From positions 173,258 to 237,257 of the forward strand of contig NMRA01000351.1 in the NCBI GenBank assembly GCA_002633005.1: a stretch of DNA of 64,000 nucleotides. The letters are read 5' to 3'. The notes under the pieces are model-generated. The model saw only the letters and a program-made list of their open reading frames with translations, did not search any database and was not told the origin of the DNA. This stretch comes from Phoronis australis (Eukaryota > Phoronida > Phoronidae). Of this stretch, positions 61,901-63,909 are shown in pieces. The position numbers and the translations under genes are program-made. Numbering within the stretch: position 1 is the stretch's first letter; each line of letters starts with the position of its first letter.

Positions 61901-63909
61901 ACATTAAAATGCACCCGCCCAGCCAAAGTTTCGTGTTTTTGAGATGCAGCTGAAAGGCACGTAAGCCAAGTAGGTAAACATCGCCCGAATGTACCACACA
62001 GTTTGGTTTAGCCACTCAAATTACGGTGTACCCTTAGAATTAGAATACTTTAGTACTAAAAAATTTGACGGGTCCGTTCTATGAGGGTTGAAAAGTGATT
62101 ATACAGCAAGAATGAGGTATGCCGTCCAACTAGGACAGCTAGTGTCCCCCTCGTTTCCTTTTAATTCCATGTTTGATGCCCGCTCTGAACAACACAGTTA
62201 CAGGTTCATTATCCCTGCGTTAGCTCGCAGGAAATCAGCAGCACCAGTACAAACCTTATCCTACATAATGCATGCATACTTGCCTTTGAACTACACCGCT
62301 TAGAATTATTCATTATGAACAGAATAATAACACAATCCCAAACAAACGGTGTTATCTCTACAGTCAATGCGAAAGTAGGGCCTGTAGCCGTCACTATACC
62401 TATCAGCTTTATTAAACCGCAACAAAAATAAAGTACCTCTCTTTCATCACAGTTTTGAGAACCAATGTCAAGCTTTGTTTAGTGCGTTTCCAAAGTTCCG
62501 AACAGCCATGGCGTGGTCTCTCATTTGAAAGAGCTAGGGGATGATCCATGTTTTTATATGGCATTATGCGGACTCCTTGCGCCAGAGAGCAGCGCTAAAG
62601 TTATAGTAAGCTGTGGTCCAAACACCAAGAAACTAGCAGGCAACCAAGCGTTTGTTTACGACGTCGAGACTCAAAAACCATGCAAATATCAAGGTTAAAC
62701 TAAACTGAACGGCCAAATTCAATTCATTCCGTGTGATAATCTGTAACAAATACAAATACGAACAATATGATTGCACTAACAGGCATCTCTCTGACATCCG
62801 TACCAATGGAACGCTGACAAGTCATTGAAAATAGCATTGTATCTATTGTTGGTACTTAAGCCTCGTTCATACATCTGTCTAGCGCGCAGTCGGCTTCGCG
62901 TAAGCCTAAAATACACTGTATTCACGCAGTCCCCATTTTAAATTTTAAAAACAATGCATTTTGCGCTTAAATACAACGCAAATTGTGATTTTTTCGCGTG
63001 CCTCGTTATACTGTATTCATGTCTGAAGTGCTTTTGAAACCTAAAATGAGGCTCACTACTGAAATGCTGACTGCGTGAATAAGTTCTATACAGTCAAGTT
63101 CATGCCGACTGCATTGACTTCTTTAGTTAGAGTCACGTGAGTTGACTAGCTAGGTGTCGTTACTTTTGCATTTTCAAAAGTTATAGAGAATATAAACCGT
63201 CTCTTTGTCGTTTTGCGGAATATGGCCATATAGATGTCCTTCCATTACTGGGCGGACATAAACGTTAAATTAAAAATAATAGGCGGTTGTTATACAGATT
63301 GAACTGTCTGTGCCCGTGTTTGGAGGGCCAGCCTTCGTTGCTAAGTAACATCAAGGTTTGACAAGCTTCACGTGTACATTCCGTTTGACAATTGTTAAAT
63401 TTTCTCCTCTAGACACATACTGTCATGTACATTAACACAGTCACGTCATTCATTCCAACCATAAGGTTACTGACAAGCATGTCTCTATTTACAAAGGTGA
63501 CGAGCATTGACAAGCATGCATGTAGGCCTACATGTGGCGAACACTAACAAGCGTTTTGTTGTATACAAATGTGGTCAATTTTGACTAGCAAACTTCTAGT
63601 TAAAAATGTGGTGAACATTGACAAGCATGTTTCAAAATAGAAATGCGGAGAATATTTCAGACAGACGAGTTGATCTCAAAATAGAATTTTAACTAAATAT
63701 CAAAAACAAAACATGTAAAAGGCTAAAGACATAATTTTATAAACGTAACAATATCCTACCGTGACTTATTATGACAACATCGCAACAAAACATTTCGCCA
63801 CTGAATCCCGTGATCCATGGGTTATACTTGTCCCATAAATAGCCTGGGTTACTTTTGTAGGATGAAGTGCTGGTCAAAATGCCCGGACAGTGCTGCCAGC
63901 GATGCGGAA
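4932..63909 (+). CDS. SSPO: SCO-spondin-like secreted protein (spliced, 34 exons found, 3' incomplete)
   Basis: The gene was assembled by eye from 34 plus-strand exons with AG/GT borders. All 33 junctions keep frame, giving 5,056 coding bases or about 1,685 residues, and the gene runs off the right edge. Approximate residue order: signal peptide 1-27, EMI 29-107, vWD1 115-325, C8 330-407, TIL plus E 410-500, vWD2 505-690, C8 690-774, two TIL/E pairs 776-960, vWD3 960-1140, C8 1150-1226, TIL/E 1228-1331, LU-like module 1334-1415, LDLa 1417-1450, vWC 1460-1526, short LDLa 1529-1554, TIL 1560-1620, vWC from about 1620. EMI followed by three vWD-C8-TIL assemblies and LDLa repeats is the N-terminal plan of SCO-spondin, an extracellular giant glycoprotein that polymerises in cerebrospinal fluid in vertebrates. 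Mucin or otogelin relatives share vWD-C8-TIL but not an N-terminal EMI. Family membership is strong; one-to-one orthology is inference. Confidence 0.88.
5438..5527. repeat. 45-bp tandem duplication
   Basis: Two adjacent copies of a 45-base unit starting tcgtcttg.gcattga, differing at about three positions, in intron 1. Confidence 0.9.
5905..5958 (+). promoter_or_regulatory. Possible promoter: E-box and ATF/AP-1-like site
   Basis: CACGTG (5909-5914) overlaps TGATGTCATCA (5913-5923), an ATF/CREB/AP-1-type palindrome. It lies about 36 bases before an ATG in the context gcaATGGcgg, itself like a YY1 site. The spacing is typical of a compact TATA-less promoter; function is inference. Confidence 0.4.
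5959..6077 (+). CDS. Possible first exon of an unrecognised gene inside intron 1
   Basis: An open frame starts at ATG 5959 and runs 39 codons to a consensus donor (CA|gtaagt), ending in phase 2. It is strongly acidic: MADSRDFVSYEDLG, then SEFEEYFSLEGEGDEYDSQ. The composition (many Glu/Asp/Ser, one Met at the start) is unlike the random frames around it, and a promoter-like block lies just upstream. I do not recognise the family. Acidic N-termini like this are common in transposase-derived and nuclear proteins. No matching second exon was found before 11.8 kb, so it could be an orphan remnant or a real nested gene with unrecognised exons. Confidence 0.4.
6422..6535. repeat. Degenerate repeat rich in GGATCTCGGGATC
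   Basis: Three imperfect units of roughly 30-38 bases with palindromic ggatctcgggatcc-like cores and cgacttcattat linkers. A related palindrome, ggatctcgagatcc, occurs at 8071-8084. Confidence 0.6.
7305..7331 (-). ncRNA. Hammerhead-ribozyme-like core, copy 1
   Basis: On the minus strand the sequence reads CTGATGAT, a 5-bp stem GATGT/ACATC with a 5-base loop, then GAAA. CUGAUGA-stem II-GAAA is the hammerhead catalytic core, known to occur in Penelope-like retroelements. The T after CTGATGA would be bulged, and stems I and III are not convincingly closed, so activity is doubtful. Confidence 0.35.
7348..7465. repeat. 38-bp minisatellite, three copies
   Basis: Three nearly identical head-to-tail units containing acaatcttaaaccatagc and aacaggatgcatcacac, starting about 7351, 7389 and 7427, directly beside the hammerhead-like core. 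Confidence 0.95.
8470..8745 (-). pseudogene. Degenerate THAP-domain relic
   Basis: On the minus strand one frame encodes RGCISSNWTDNISFFLFPKD and then KCHRFVRRLGR. After a frameshift a second frame encodes TALCSAPFEKSYFDSSQKRR. This is the THAP zinc-finger order (C..C, NIS.F.FPKD, W..FVRR, LCS.HFE). Key residues are lost: the conserved Trp is Cys, the zinc His of CSxHF is Pro, and the frame is broken. THAP domains are the DNA-binding part of P-element-type transposases and of domesticated regulators, so this is most likely a dead transposon or retrocopy piece in intron 1. Confidence 0.65.
9293..9472. repeat. 30-bp minisatellite, six copies
   Basis: Six units of gtgtagctaacacatcacca plus aggcgccacc, with only a few substitutions. 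Because 30 is divisible by three the array stays open in one frame, but it is not judged coding. Confidence 0.97.
10255..10551. mobile_element. Mariner-like MITE or relic
   Basis: The left end CAGGGTGTCCCAAAAATGTA and the right end, read in reverse complement as CAGGTTGTCTCAAAAAGTAT, form imperfect terminal inverted repeats typical of Tc1/mariner elements. The right end is followed by TA. About 300 bases, with no transposase frame. Confidence 0.6.
11858..12010 (+). CDS. SSPO: Exon 2: EMI domain, first part
   Basis: Acceptor ttttcag, donor gtaaat. The exon encodes HGHFCEVQRVREVE, then LEPCSDYS and ends LCQVYK. This matches the N-terminal EMI pattern of SCO-spondin, with WCE..EVI.VEEEV at the start, PC..LY in the middle and LCPIYK at the end. 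It ends in phase 2, and AA plus the first A of exon 3 makes Lys. Confidence 0.85.
12011..14151 (+). other. Intron 2
   Basis: No recognisable gene or repeat structure was seen. Short open frames around 13.7-14.0 kb on both strands overlap each other and match no family known to me. Confidence 0.55.
14152..14243 (+). CDS. SSPO: Exon 3: EMI domain, second part
   Basis: Acceptor ttttggcag, donor gtaagt. It encodes YVTKRVPVRVRRLVNDEECC followed by DGWTGANCDE. The CC-x-GW-x-G-x-NC ending is the EMI hallmark. It ends in phase 1. Confidence 0.88.
14455..14552. mobile_element. MITE family copy A (diverged)
   Basis: Shares aagacttcg.gag..tacgtgagat, agaacacgtgattttggcta and ttagctaggtcctagcg with the better-preserved copy at 48750-48862. 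The left inverted repeat is degraded. Located just after exon 3 in intron 3. Confidence 0.65.
15244..15375 (+). CDS. SSPO: Exon 4: start of vWD1
   Basis: The acceptor is attccag; the donor gtatgt follows TACC. It encodes FCGVWGTDSPNVEKFHISTF, the opening of a vWD domain. It is divergent: the usual GDPHY.TFD calcium-loop signature is not recognisable. Both flanking introns are phase 1. Confidence 0.78.
15562..15616. repeat. CATA microsatellite
   Basis: Imperfect run of atacatacatac and gtatatgcatacatac units in intron 4. Confidence 0.85.
15760..15786 (-). ncRNA. Hammerhead-ribozyme-like core, copy 2
   Basis: Minus strand reads CTGATGAT, stem GAGAC/GTCTC with a 5-base loop, then GAAA. Loop size and constant flanks match copy 1 at 7305-7331, while the stem bases differ in a compensating way. 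After GAAA comes the short palindrome TAGCTA. Possibly part of a Penelope-like element; activity not established. Confidence 0.38.
15857..16250. repeat. Large (CATA)n/(CA)n microsatellite
   Basis: About 390 bases of catacata and catacaca units ending in a pure CA run at about 16182-16238. Minus-strand open frames across it encode only Cys/Val/Tyr/Met repeats and are artefacts. Confidence 0.98.
16886..17034 (+). CDS. SSPO: Exon 5: vWD1 middle
   Basis: Acceptor tctttcag, donor gtaagt. It encodes PLTLSSSGASTNLLKDCSNP, then a segment with YYIQAEKLACEET and CTLKLI, in keeping with the beta-strand part of a vWD domain. It ends in phase 0. Confidence 0.78.
17035..18936 (+). other. Intron 5
   Basis: Contains a dimeric GC-rich MITE-like repeat at 18.64-18.77 kb. 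A block near 18.14-18.20 kb (ctgctaaac..gc, gtgagctacgcttta, caa.tgtgggaa) recurs at 49.87-49.93 kb. No gene seen. Confidence 0.55.
18641..18774. mobile_element. GC-rich short inverted-repeat element, copy 1
   Basis: Two roughly 70-base units beginning gggcggcgcagcactgaaa and agcgtggcactgaaaaatgt, each followed by ggctatagcccctc. The second family copy is at 53958-54099, where units run from GGGCGGCxCAGCACTG to TGCGCCGCCC, so the ends are inverted repeats. Confidence 0.65.
18937..19081 (+). CDS. SSPO: Exon 6: vWD1 middle
   Basis: The acceptor is ctcaaag and the donor gtaagt. The exon opens VYYNGQRIVIGPNLKATVNG, the typical vWD segment with V..NG repeats and hydrophobic strands. It starts in phase 0 and ends in phase 1. 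Confidence 0.82.
19330..19553 (+). CDS. SSPO: Exon 7: vWD1 end with CGAC motif
   Basis: Acceptor tatacag, donor gtaagt. It encodes VVYDAPSRIYLLL and then EDICGACGDFKDS, the counterpart of the vWD CGLCGNF motif with both cysteines kept. It ends in phase 0 before the C8 domain. Confidence 0.88.
20032..20278 (+). CDS. SSPO: Exon 8: first C8 domain
   Basis: The donor gtaagt follows GACTGCC. It encodes a C8 domain with ECHKGKF, WDVCADLVD, MCTTDYCLCN, CKIDVCSYA and SRECEYFGVNVASWR. The chosen acceptor (ttcaag) is the nearest phase-0 site but its polypyrimidine tract is weak. The frame is open upstream to about 19990, so the 5' border is less certain than the rest. Confidence 0.82.
20279..21436 (+). 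other. Intron 8, with G-run and unresolved base
   Basis: A run of about 15 G ends at an ambiguous N (20415), probably a sequencing or assembly weak point. The rest of the intron shows no recognised feature. Confidence 0.6.
21437..21565 (+). CDS. SSPO: Exon 9: first TIL domain
   Basis: Acceptor tttgcag, donor gtaggt. It encodes ECSNGKIWMDKAQECGRVCG and ends VEGCFCPN, a trypsin-inhibitor-like cysteine-rich (TIL) module. Both flanking introns are phase 1. Confidence 0.88.
22046..22166 (+). CDS. SSPO: Exon 10: TIL end and E (TILa) module
   Basis: Acceptor gttgcag, donor gtaaat. It encodes LWNGTYCVAYEDCTCWRGHA and later GQYFKADCET. It completes the TIL and opens the short vWC-like E segment that precedes each vWD in this family. 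It ends in phase 2 inside the cysteine codon TG|C. Confidence 0.84.
22167..23867 (+). other. Intron 10
   Basis: No recognisable gene, repeat array or transposon ends were seen in this 1.7 kb. Confidence 0.5.
23868..24152 (+). CDS. SSPO: Exon 11: start of vWD2
   Basis: Acceptor tttttag, donor gtaaac. It encodes CTCQSGGKWECVTNDCSGTC followed by SLEGGPLFNTFDDKRMNF. This is the E-to-vWD2 junction, with GGPLFNTFD in place of the usual GDPHYxTFD, so calcium ligands may be altered. It ends in phase 2. Confidence 0.88.
24443..24626 (+). CDS. SSPO: Exon 12: vWD2 middle
   Basis: Acceptor tctttcag, donor gtactt. It encodes RINGFQVTMNGHALKVPYKK and ends with IYLKVDKKYNSQ, the strand that leads into the CGLC motif. 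It ends in phase 0 and joins exon 13 across a 7 kb intron. Confidence 0.86.
25985..26740 (-). mobile_element. 3' end of a non-LTR retrotransposon (LINE), broken
   Basis: On the minus strand, frames with stops encode pieces typical of the C-terminal part of LINE reverse transcriptases: a YWLRLKEMPEYRHLRKC-like segment, a following KHLLQGYDFAFVW, and a final cysteine knuckle LRLCKYCKKFDLCENEDKFH followed by FLTRC. Downstream the 3' region carries a tail with aataaagattgtgattac. It is 5'-truncated and frame-shifted, a dead copy in intron 12. Confidence 0.75.
27496..27830. repeat. 42-bp minisatellite, eight copies
   Basis: Units of the form ggtcgagtcaagcatagcac plus acaagataacacaacgcaacaa, starting about every 42 bases from 27508 to 27803, with scattered substitutions. 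The minus-strand open frames here are by-products of the repeat. Confidence 0.95.
27840..30800 (+). pseudogene. Decayed Ty3/gypsy-type retrotransposon pol
   Basis: The plus strand carries, in family order but in changing frames with many stops: a protease-like piece (about 27.9-28.05 kb); the RT N-terminal segment (FENVPDDEPITW, about 28.29 kb); RT fingers and palm (FQELFDDAVSRSS); RT C-terminal (28644-29003: KDGVQ..PEKMKAVKECP, SKFIPRFLSLSTP, F.WTE); RNase H (about 29.09-29.30 kb: LAVK, FTIVTADKLLIFMF); and integrase (about 30.05-30.30 kb: HANGEVERFVAAL, YELTPQA.THVAP). No LTRs were found. It sits in intron 12 of the host gene in the same orientation. Confidence 0.8.
31165..31325. repeat. 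33-bp minisatellite, about five copies
   Basis: Units containing ggcagtaacaac..... gtgt.tg.gcac.c recur at 33-base spacing from 31181 to 31313. Confidence 0.9.
31596..31794 (+). CDS. SSPO: Exon 13: vWD2 end and start of second C8
   Basis: Acceptor attttag, donor gtacct. It encodes VRGACGNFDNNPSNDL, later FVGEWQTGANCPE, then the first C8 cysteines. The family motif CGLCGNF reads RGACGNF here: the first cysteine is Arg. It ends in phase 1 at DCMKLMQ. Confidence 0.87.
31840..32400. repeat. Long (AGT)n trinucleotide satellite
   Basis: About 560 bases of agtagtagt with interspersed cagtagt and attagtagt units, starting about 45 bases after the exon 13 donor. The 145-175 codon frames on both strands (poly-Val/Ser, poly-Thr, poly-Leu) are artefacts. 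Confidence 0.98.
32818..33000 (+). CDS. SSPO: Exon 14: second C8 domain
   Basis: Acceptor cgtttag, donor gtaagt. It encodes YVELCMHQVCQCFRRQTSDC, then FCNALAAYSRQCNLAGVLVE and WRTQDLC. This is the C8 core, with A.Y...C...GV...WR.  Phase 1 on both sides. Confidence 0.88.
33548..33672 (+). CDS. SSPO: Exon 15: TIL domain of assembly 2
   Basis: The acceptor is cttttttag-like (tttttag); the donor is gtaaac. It encodes MCQYPDMEWVECGSNCGTTC and ends EECVEGCRCKE, a typical TIL. It ends in phase 0. Confidence 0.86.
34500..34615 (+). CDS. SSPO: Exon 16: TIL end and E module
   Basis: Acceptor cttgtag, donor gtaagc. It encodes GYLFEPENKVCVPAENCTCM, then VNEIRKDRCND, the G.....  CV....C.C ending of a TIL followed by the E segment. 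It ends in phase 2 within a cysteine codon. Confidence 0.85.
34760..34862. repeat. (TATG)n microsatellite
   Basis: Imperfect tatgtatg/tacgtatg run in intron 16, the complement of the CATA array near 16 kb. Confidence 0.88.
35570..35616 (+). CDS. SSPO: Exon 17: E module microexon
   Basis: This is a 47-base exon, acceptor attttcag and donor gtattt, encoding CVCNKGRWTCTEKDCT. The C.C..G.W.C....C pattern repeats at the same place before vWD2, vWD3 and at exon 24. It is too short to show as a long ORF but its phase fits both neighbours. Confidence 0.82.
35617..37082 (+). other. Intron 17
   Basis: Contains MITE copy B. The open frame at 35.68-35.92 kb matches nothing I recognise and has no splice or family support. 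Confidence 0.5.
36441..36525. mobile_element. MITE family copy B (diverged)
   Basis: Shares ttgctagaaaaagacttcgcga, gagcacgtgattttggctaga and the spacing between them with copies at 14.5 kb and 48.8 kb. The right end is lost. Located in intron 17. Confidence 0.55.
37083..37314 (+). CDS. SSPO: Exon 18: additional TIL and E module
   Basis: Acceptor ccccag, donor gtatgt. It encodes YCPDHETWSDCTECEKTCNS, then GCVCSDGYVRESGICIKKNA and CPCTYAGKSY. This is a complete second TIL of assembly 2 in one exon, followed by the E segment. Confidence 0.88.
37497..37610. repeat. 54-bp tandem duplication
   Basis: Two copies of a segment reading gactgaatgaacaacatatt and tatttagttgtttgcaaag, ending ttgatgtcgaca, in intron 18. 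Confidence 0.85.
37743..38119 (+). CDS. SSPO: Exon 19: E module and vWD3 start
   Basis: This is the longest exon found (377 bases), acceptor tctttcag and donor gtaagt. It encodes CDNGGWVCTQRHCSATC, then GDPHYVTFDRKSYEFQGSCG. This is the most canonical vWD signature in the gene, with the GDPHY.TFD calcium loop intact. It ends in phase 1. Confidence 0.93.
38585..38886 (+). CDS. SSPO: Exon 20: vWD3 end (CGLCGNF) and third C8 start
   Basis: Acceptor atttcag, donor gtattt. It encodes GMRIYITLEPVYRGKVCGLC and GNFDENANNDF, the intact CGLC vWD motif, then FAQSWRT and CP before the C8. It ends in phase 0. Confidence 0.93.
39175..39331 (+). CDS. SSPO: Exon 21: third C8 domain
   Basis: Acceptor cttcatag, donor gtgagt. 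It encodes VEPYYQACIFDSCGCDTGGD, then CECLCTAIAAYVTECN and VDWRSNQLC, the C8 core. Starts in phase 0, ends in phase 1. Confidence 0.9.
39332..40167 (+). other. Intron 21
   Basis: No recognisable feature beyond the splice sites. Confidence 0.5.
40168..40323 (+). CDS. SSPO: Exon 22: third TIL domain
   Basis: Acceptor cttatag, donor gtgaga. It encodes MCDKGQTYQTCGNSCPQTCR, later CGEGCHCPQGQYMQS, a TIL. Phase 1 on both sides. Confidence 0.87.
40324..41537 (+). other. Intron 22
   Basis: Holds a short G-rich run of gggtcgagggg-type units at about 41390-41465. No gene seen. Confidence 0.5.
41538..41634 (+). CDS. SSPO: Exon 23: TIL end and E module
   Basis: Acceptor cttgcag, donor gtaaga. It encodes RCVPKQSCNCTDEDGVSYTP and ends IDGCKD. 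Phase 2 end within a cysteine codon, like the other TIL/E exons. Confidence 0.85.
41936..42257. repeat. 43-bp minisatellite, about eight copies
   Basis: Units of the form aaagacgtgccacgatt.tag plus tcttgtgttgtcgtaacaaggg, moderately diverged, in intron 23. Confidence 0.93.
42258..44110 (+). other. Right part of intron 23
   Basis: No recognisable gene or mobile element. Short open frames on both strands lack any family motif. Confidence 0.5.
44111..44289. repeat. 55-bp minisatellite abutting the exon 24 acceptor
   Basis: Three copies of tttcaaggtaccgacattgt plus tttcctaatggaggctataatatcagtgcgacaaa, at 44122, 44177 and 44232. The last unit ends in gacaaatttacag, whose AG is the exon 24 splice acceptor. 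Confidence 0.95.
44291..44352 (+). CDS. SSPO: Exon 24: E module microexon
   Basis: A 62-base exon encoding CVCQDGRFNCSTDNCPEVTT, the C.C..G...C....C signature seen in exon 17. Its acceptor (aatttacag) lies directly at the end of a 55-bp tandem repeat. Donor gtaagt; phase 1 end. Confidence 0.8.
44353..45430 (+). other. Intron 24
   Basis: No recognisable feature beyond splice sites. Confidence 0.5.
45431..45537 (+). CDS. SSPO: Exon 25: LU-like cysteine module, first half
   Basis: Acceptor actttcag, donor gtaagt. It encodes GCSSCRGTSEALCDIVKQEK then TCPEPH. The C-x2-C-x7-C-x8-C spacing, continued in exon 26 by C after six residues, resembles Ly6/uPAR (three-finger) domains such as CD59. It ends in phase 0. 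The family call is inference from cysteine spacing; expression as part of the gene is supported by phase. Confidence 0.68.
45731..45888 (-). repeat. LTR (3' LTR of the minus-strand element)
   Basis: 158 bases from tgtatagtttgttgttgtag to ataatcacaca, about 94% like the right LTR by eye, preceded by target duplication aattg. Confidence 0.95.
45889..45905 (-). other. Polypurine tract
   Basis: Minus strand ctttagaagaagggaga directly abuts the 3' LTR, the expected position of the plus-strand primer of reverse transcription. Confidence 0.85.
45977..46834 (-). pseudogene. Integrase catalytic core and C-terminus
   Basis: Frames continue through the DDE core: TDYYS near 46755, SDNGPQYSSSEF near 46640 and NGLAESSVKQ near 46535, then AYRATP.SRGLSPAQLLMGR. 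Frameshifts occur near 46790 and 46275 before a basic/acidic tail ending PRNRPERLIEE. The three acidic residues of the DDE triad are still present, but the reading frame is broken at least twice. Confidence 0.85.
46835..47581 (-). pseudogene. Protease end fused to RNase H tail and integrase zinc domain
   Basis: One open frame carries the protease flap and end (TTFFIVP, LLGKSACEQLDLV). It passes within a few residues to YTPGKHLAAADTLSRAP, the C-terminal signature of gypsy RNase H, then to the integrase HHCC zinc domain (HEGHMQIEKCRRR, YWPGM, CSTCQ). The whole reverse transcriptase and most of RNase H are missing without breaking the frame (join near 47395). Confidence 0.85.
47578..48647 (-). 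pseudogene. gag and start of protease of the LTR element
   Basis: The likely start is the ATG at 48647 (MAAKSSTTTQ). A frameshift near 48560 separates this N-terminus from the long open frame below 48522. That frame carries a capsid-like region (YDTILSKFKEYC, DESIDQYVTKLRTLAKPCEF, VVGISNDKLRENLL), a Gln/Arg-rich stretch, a CCHC knuckle region with CRRCGTHH and CPRCQGKNHFAKYC, then the retropepsin motif LKLDTGAQAT. Gag packages element RNA; the protease aspartate in DTG is intact. Confidence 0.85.
48750..48862. mobile_element. MITE nested in the LTR element, best copy of its family
   Basis: Terminal inverted repeats of about 22 bases, left aacgctaggacctcgctaaa(ag) and right cttttagctaggtcctagcg(ta), one mismatch over the core, bounded by TA. 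It is 113 bases, lying between gag and the 5' LTR, so it probably inserted after the retrotransposon. Related copies are at 14455-14552 and 36441-36525. Confidence 0.75.
48998..49012 (-). other. Primer-binding site (tRNA-Leu)
   Basis: Minus strand begins TGGTGTCAGGAGT immediately inside the 5' LTR, the complement of the ACTCCTGACA-CCA end of animal tRNA-Leu(CAG). Confidence 0.8.
49013..49172 (-). repeat. LTR (5' LTR of the minus-strand element)
   Basis: 160 bases starting tgtatagtttgttgttgtag and ending atcacaca, followed by target duplication aattg. Confidence 0.95.
49410..49554 (+). CDS. SSPO: Exon 26: LU-like cysteine module, second half
   Basis: Acceptor tgttcacag, donor gtgagt. It encodes SMCLTTKITNDEGDVTFYEV, then RCEPDC and ends CRICKPRHCVTK. 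The CL.TK......... C....C stretch and the final C-x2-C-x4-C mimic the end of a Ly6/uPAR domain, though the last Asn of that family is replaced. Starts in phase 0, ends in phase 1. Confidence 0.68.
49555..51073 (+). other. Intron 26
   Basis: A block at 49866-49935 resembles one at 18138-18205 (interspersed repeat). No gene seen. Confidence 0.5.
51074..51178 (+). CDS. SSPO: Exon 27: LDL-receptor class A repeat 1
   Basis: Acceptor attttcag, donor gtacgt. It encodes CSDDGFVECKDGHCARECDG, then RAECLDGSDEQNC. This is a complete six-cysteine LDLa module with the acidic calcium-binding CDG..EC.DGSDE signature. Phase 1-1, a self-contained shuffled module. Confidence 0.92.
51179..51878 (+). other. Intron 27
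   Basis: No recognisable feature beyond splice sites. Confidence 0.5.
51879..51955 (+). CDS. SSPO: Exon 28: Thr-rich linker and vWC start
   Basis: Acceptor cattttag, donor gtaacg. It encodes STTAAPTTTVPQC, a likely O-glycosylated linker, then AYGCYHDGECKQ, the first cysteines of a vWC module. Starts phase 1, ends phase 0. Confidence 0.78.
51956..52880 (+). other. Intron 28
   Basis: No recognisable feature beyond splice sites. Confidence 0.5.
52881..53031 (+). CDS. SSPO: Exon 29: vWC module
   Basis: Acceptor tttctag, donor gtaagt. It encodes SWDIDPCTRCTCESRQKTQC, later CCEVC, matching vWC (W....C..C.C.......C....C....C......CC..C). Starts phase 0, ends phase 1, so the two-exon vWC is symmetric 1-1. 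Confidence 0.87.
53505..53600. repeat. (GATGAC)n-like microsatellite
   Basis: Imperfect gatgacgatgacgatgacca run with ggtggtgaagattatgacg continuation. Confidence 0.85.
53958..54099. mobile_element. GC-rich short inverted-repeat element, copy 2
   Basis: Two tandem units; the second runs from gggcggcacagcactgaaat to ggtgcgccgccc, so each unit has about 10-base inverted ends around ggctata..cccc. Same family as 18641-18774. Confidence 0.7.
56013..56099 (+). CDS. SSPO: Exon 30: short, degenerate LDLa repeat
   Basis: Acceptor ttttcag, donor gtaagt. It encodes KFQCVSEVFRCDGTVDCPSG and DDEEDC. The CDG..DC..GDDE..C half is a clear LDLa, but with the preceding vWC cysteine only five of six positions can be filled, so it may be a reduced repeat. 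Phase 1-1. Confidence 0.75.
56100..57676 (+). other. Intron 30
   Basis: No recognisable feature beyond splice sites. Confidence 0.5.
57677..57823 (+). CDS. SSPO: Exon 31: TIL-like module, first part
   Basis: Acceptor gtctcag, donor gtgagt. It encodes a Pro-rich lead (ITPPPSQ) and RCYDPVMEEYVSSCFGYVNR, then TCHSLG and CCNCRK. The cysteine order matches the beginning of a TIL with C..C.C before the intron. Phase 1-1. Confidence 0.78.
57824..58750 (+). other. Intron 31
   Basis: No recognisable feature beyond splice sites. Confidence 0.5.
58751..58827 (+). CDS. SSPO: Exon 32: TIL end and vWC/E start
   Basis: Acceptor tcttgcag, donor gtataa. It encodes GASYDGEKCVRDDQCPCVDS and RGNIRQ, the CV...QCPC ending of a TIL followed by the start of a vWC-like segment. 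Phase 1 to phase 0. Confidence 0.8.
59165..60150. repeat. Diverged direct duplication of about 340 bases in intron 32
   Basis: Segment 59165-59500 and segment 59790-60150 share, in order, catttatt.tga, aacaagcc.aa.cacatggc, aacaagatattgc.gcgatg, tttgggaca and agatgaaatgaattctcga. They are two old copies of one repeat, probably transposon-derived, about 290 bases apart. Confidence 0.75.
59995..60122. repeat. 21-bp inverted repeat inside the second copy
   Basis: catacataggaatactactg(c) at about 59996 is matched by the reverse complement of gcagtagtattcctgtgtat(g) at about 60102, one mismatch. MITE-like ends. Confidence 0.75.
60479..60595 (+). CDS. SSPO: Exon 33: vWC-like module
   Basis: Acceptor tcttacag, donor gtaaga. 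It encodes DPDCTQHTCIDNRIDTEDES then PNCPILFCPA; the C....C.......C....C cysteine run suits the middle of a vWC. Phase 0-0. Confidence 0.74.
61623..61676. repeat. 18-bp tandem repeat, three copies
   Basis: tggagcagtccattagtt repeated at 61623, 61641 and 61659. Confidence 0.95.
62919..63081. mobile_element. MITE-like element with 20-bp inverted ends
   Basis: The left end tattcacgcagtccccattt pairs with the reverse complement of the right end aaatgctgactgcgtgaata (tattcacgcagtcagcattt), two mismatches, about 160 bases apart. Confidence 0.65.
63467..63660. repeat. Degenerate minisatellite, about 45-bp units
   Basis: Four or five units with tgacaagcatg, aaaatgtggtgaacat and similar motifs, just left of exon 34. 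Confidence 0.65.
63861..63909 (+). CDS. SSPO: Exon 34: vWC end; gene continues past window
   Basis: A 49-base exon, acceptor ttttgtag and donor gtaaga, encoding DEVLVKMPGQCCQRCG. The PGQCC..C ending is the C-terminal vWC signature. It ends in phase 1, so at least one more exon lies to the right. Confidence 0.78.

Larger units (their letters stand above)
60596..63860 (+). other. Intron 33
   Basis: Contains an 18-bp triplication (61623-61676), a MITE-like element (62919-63081) and a degenerate minisatellite (63467-63660). No phase-0 exon was recognised. Confidence 0.55.
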
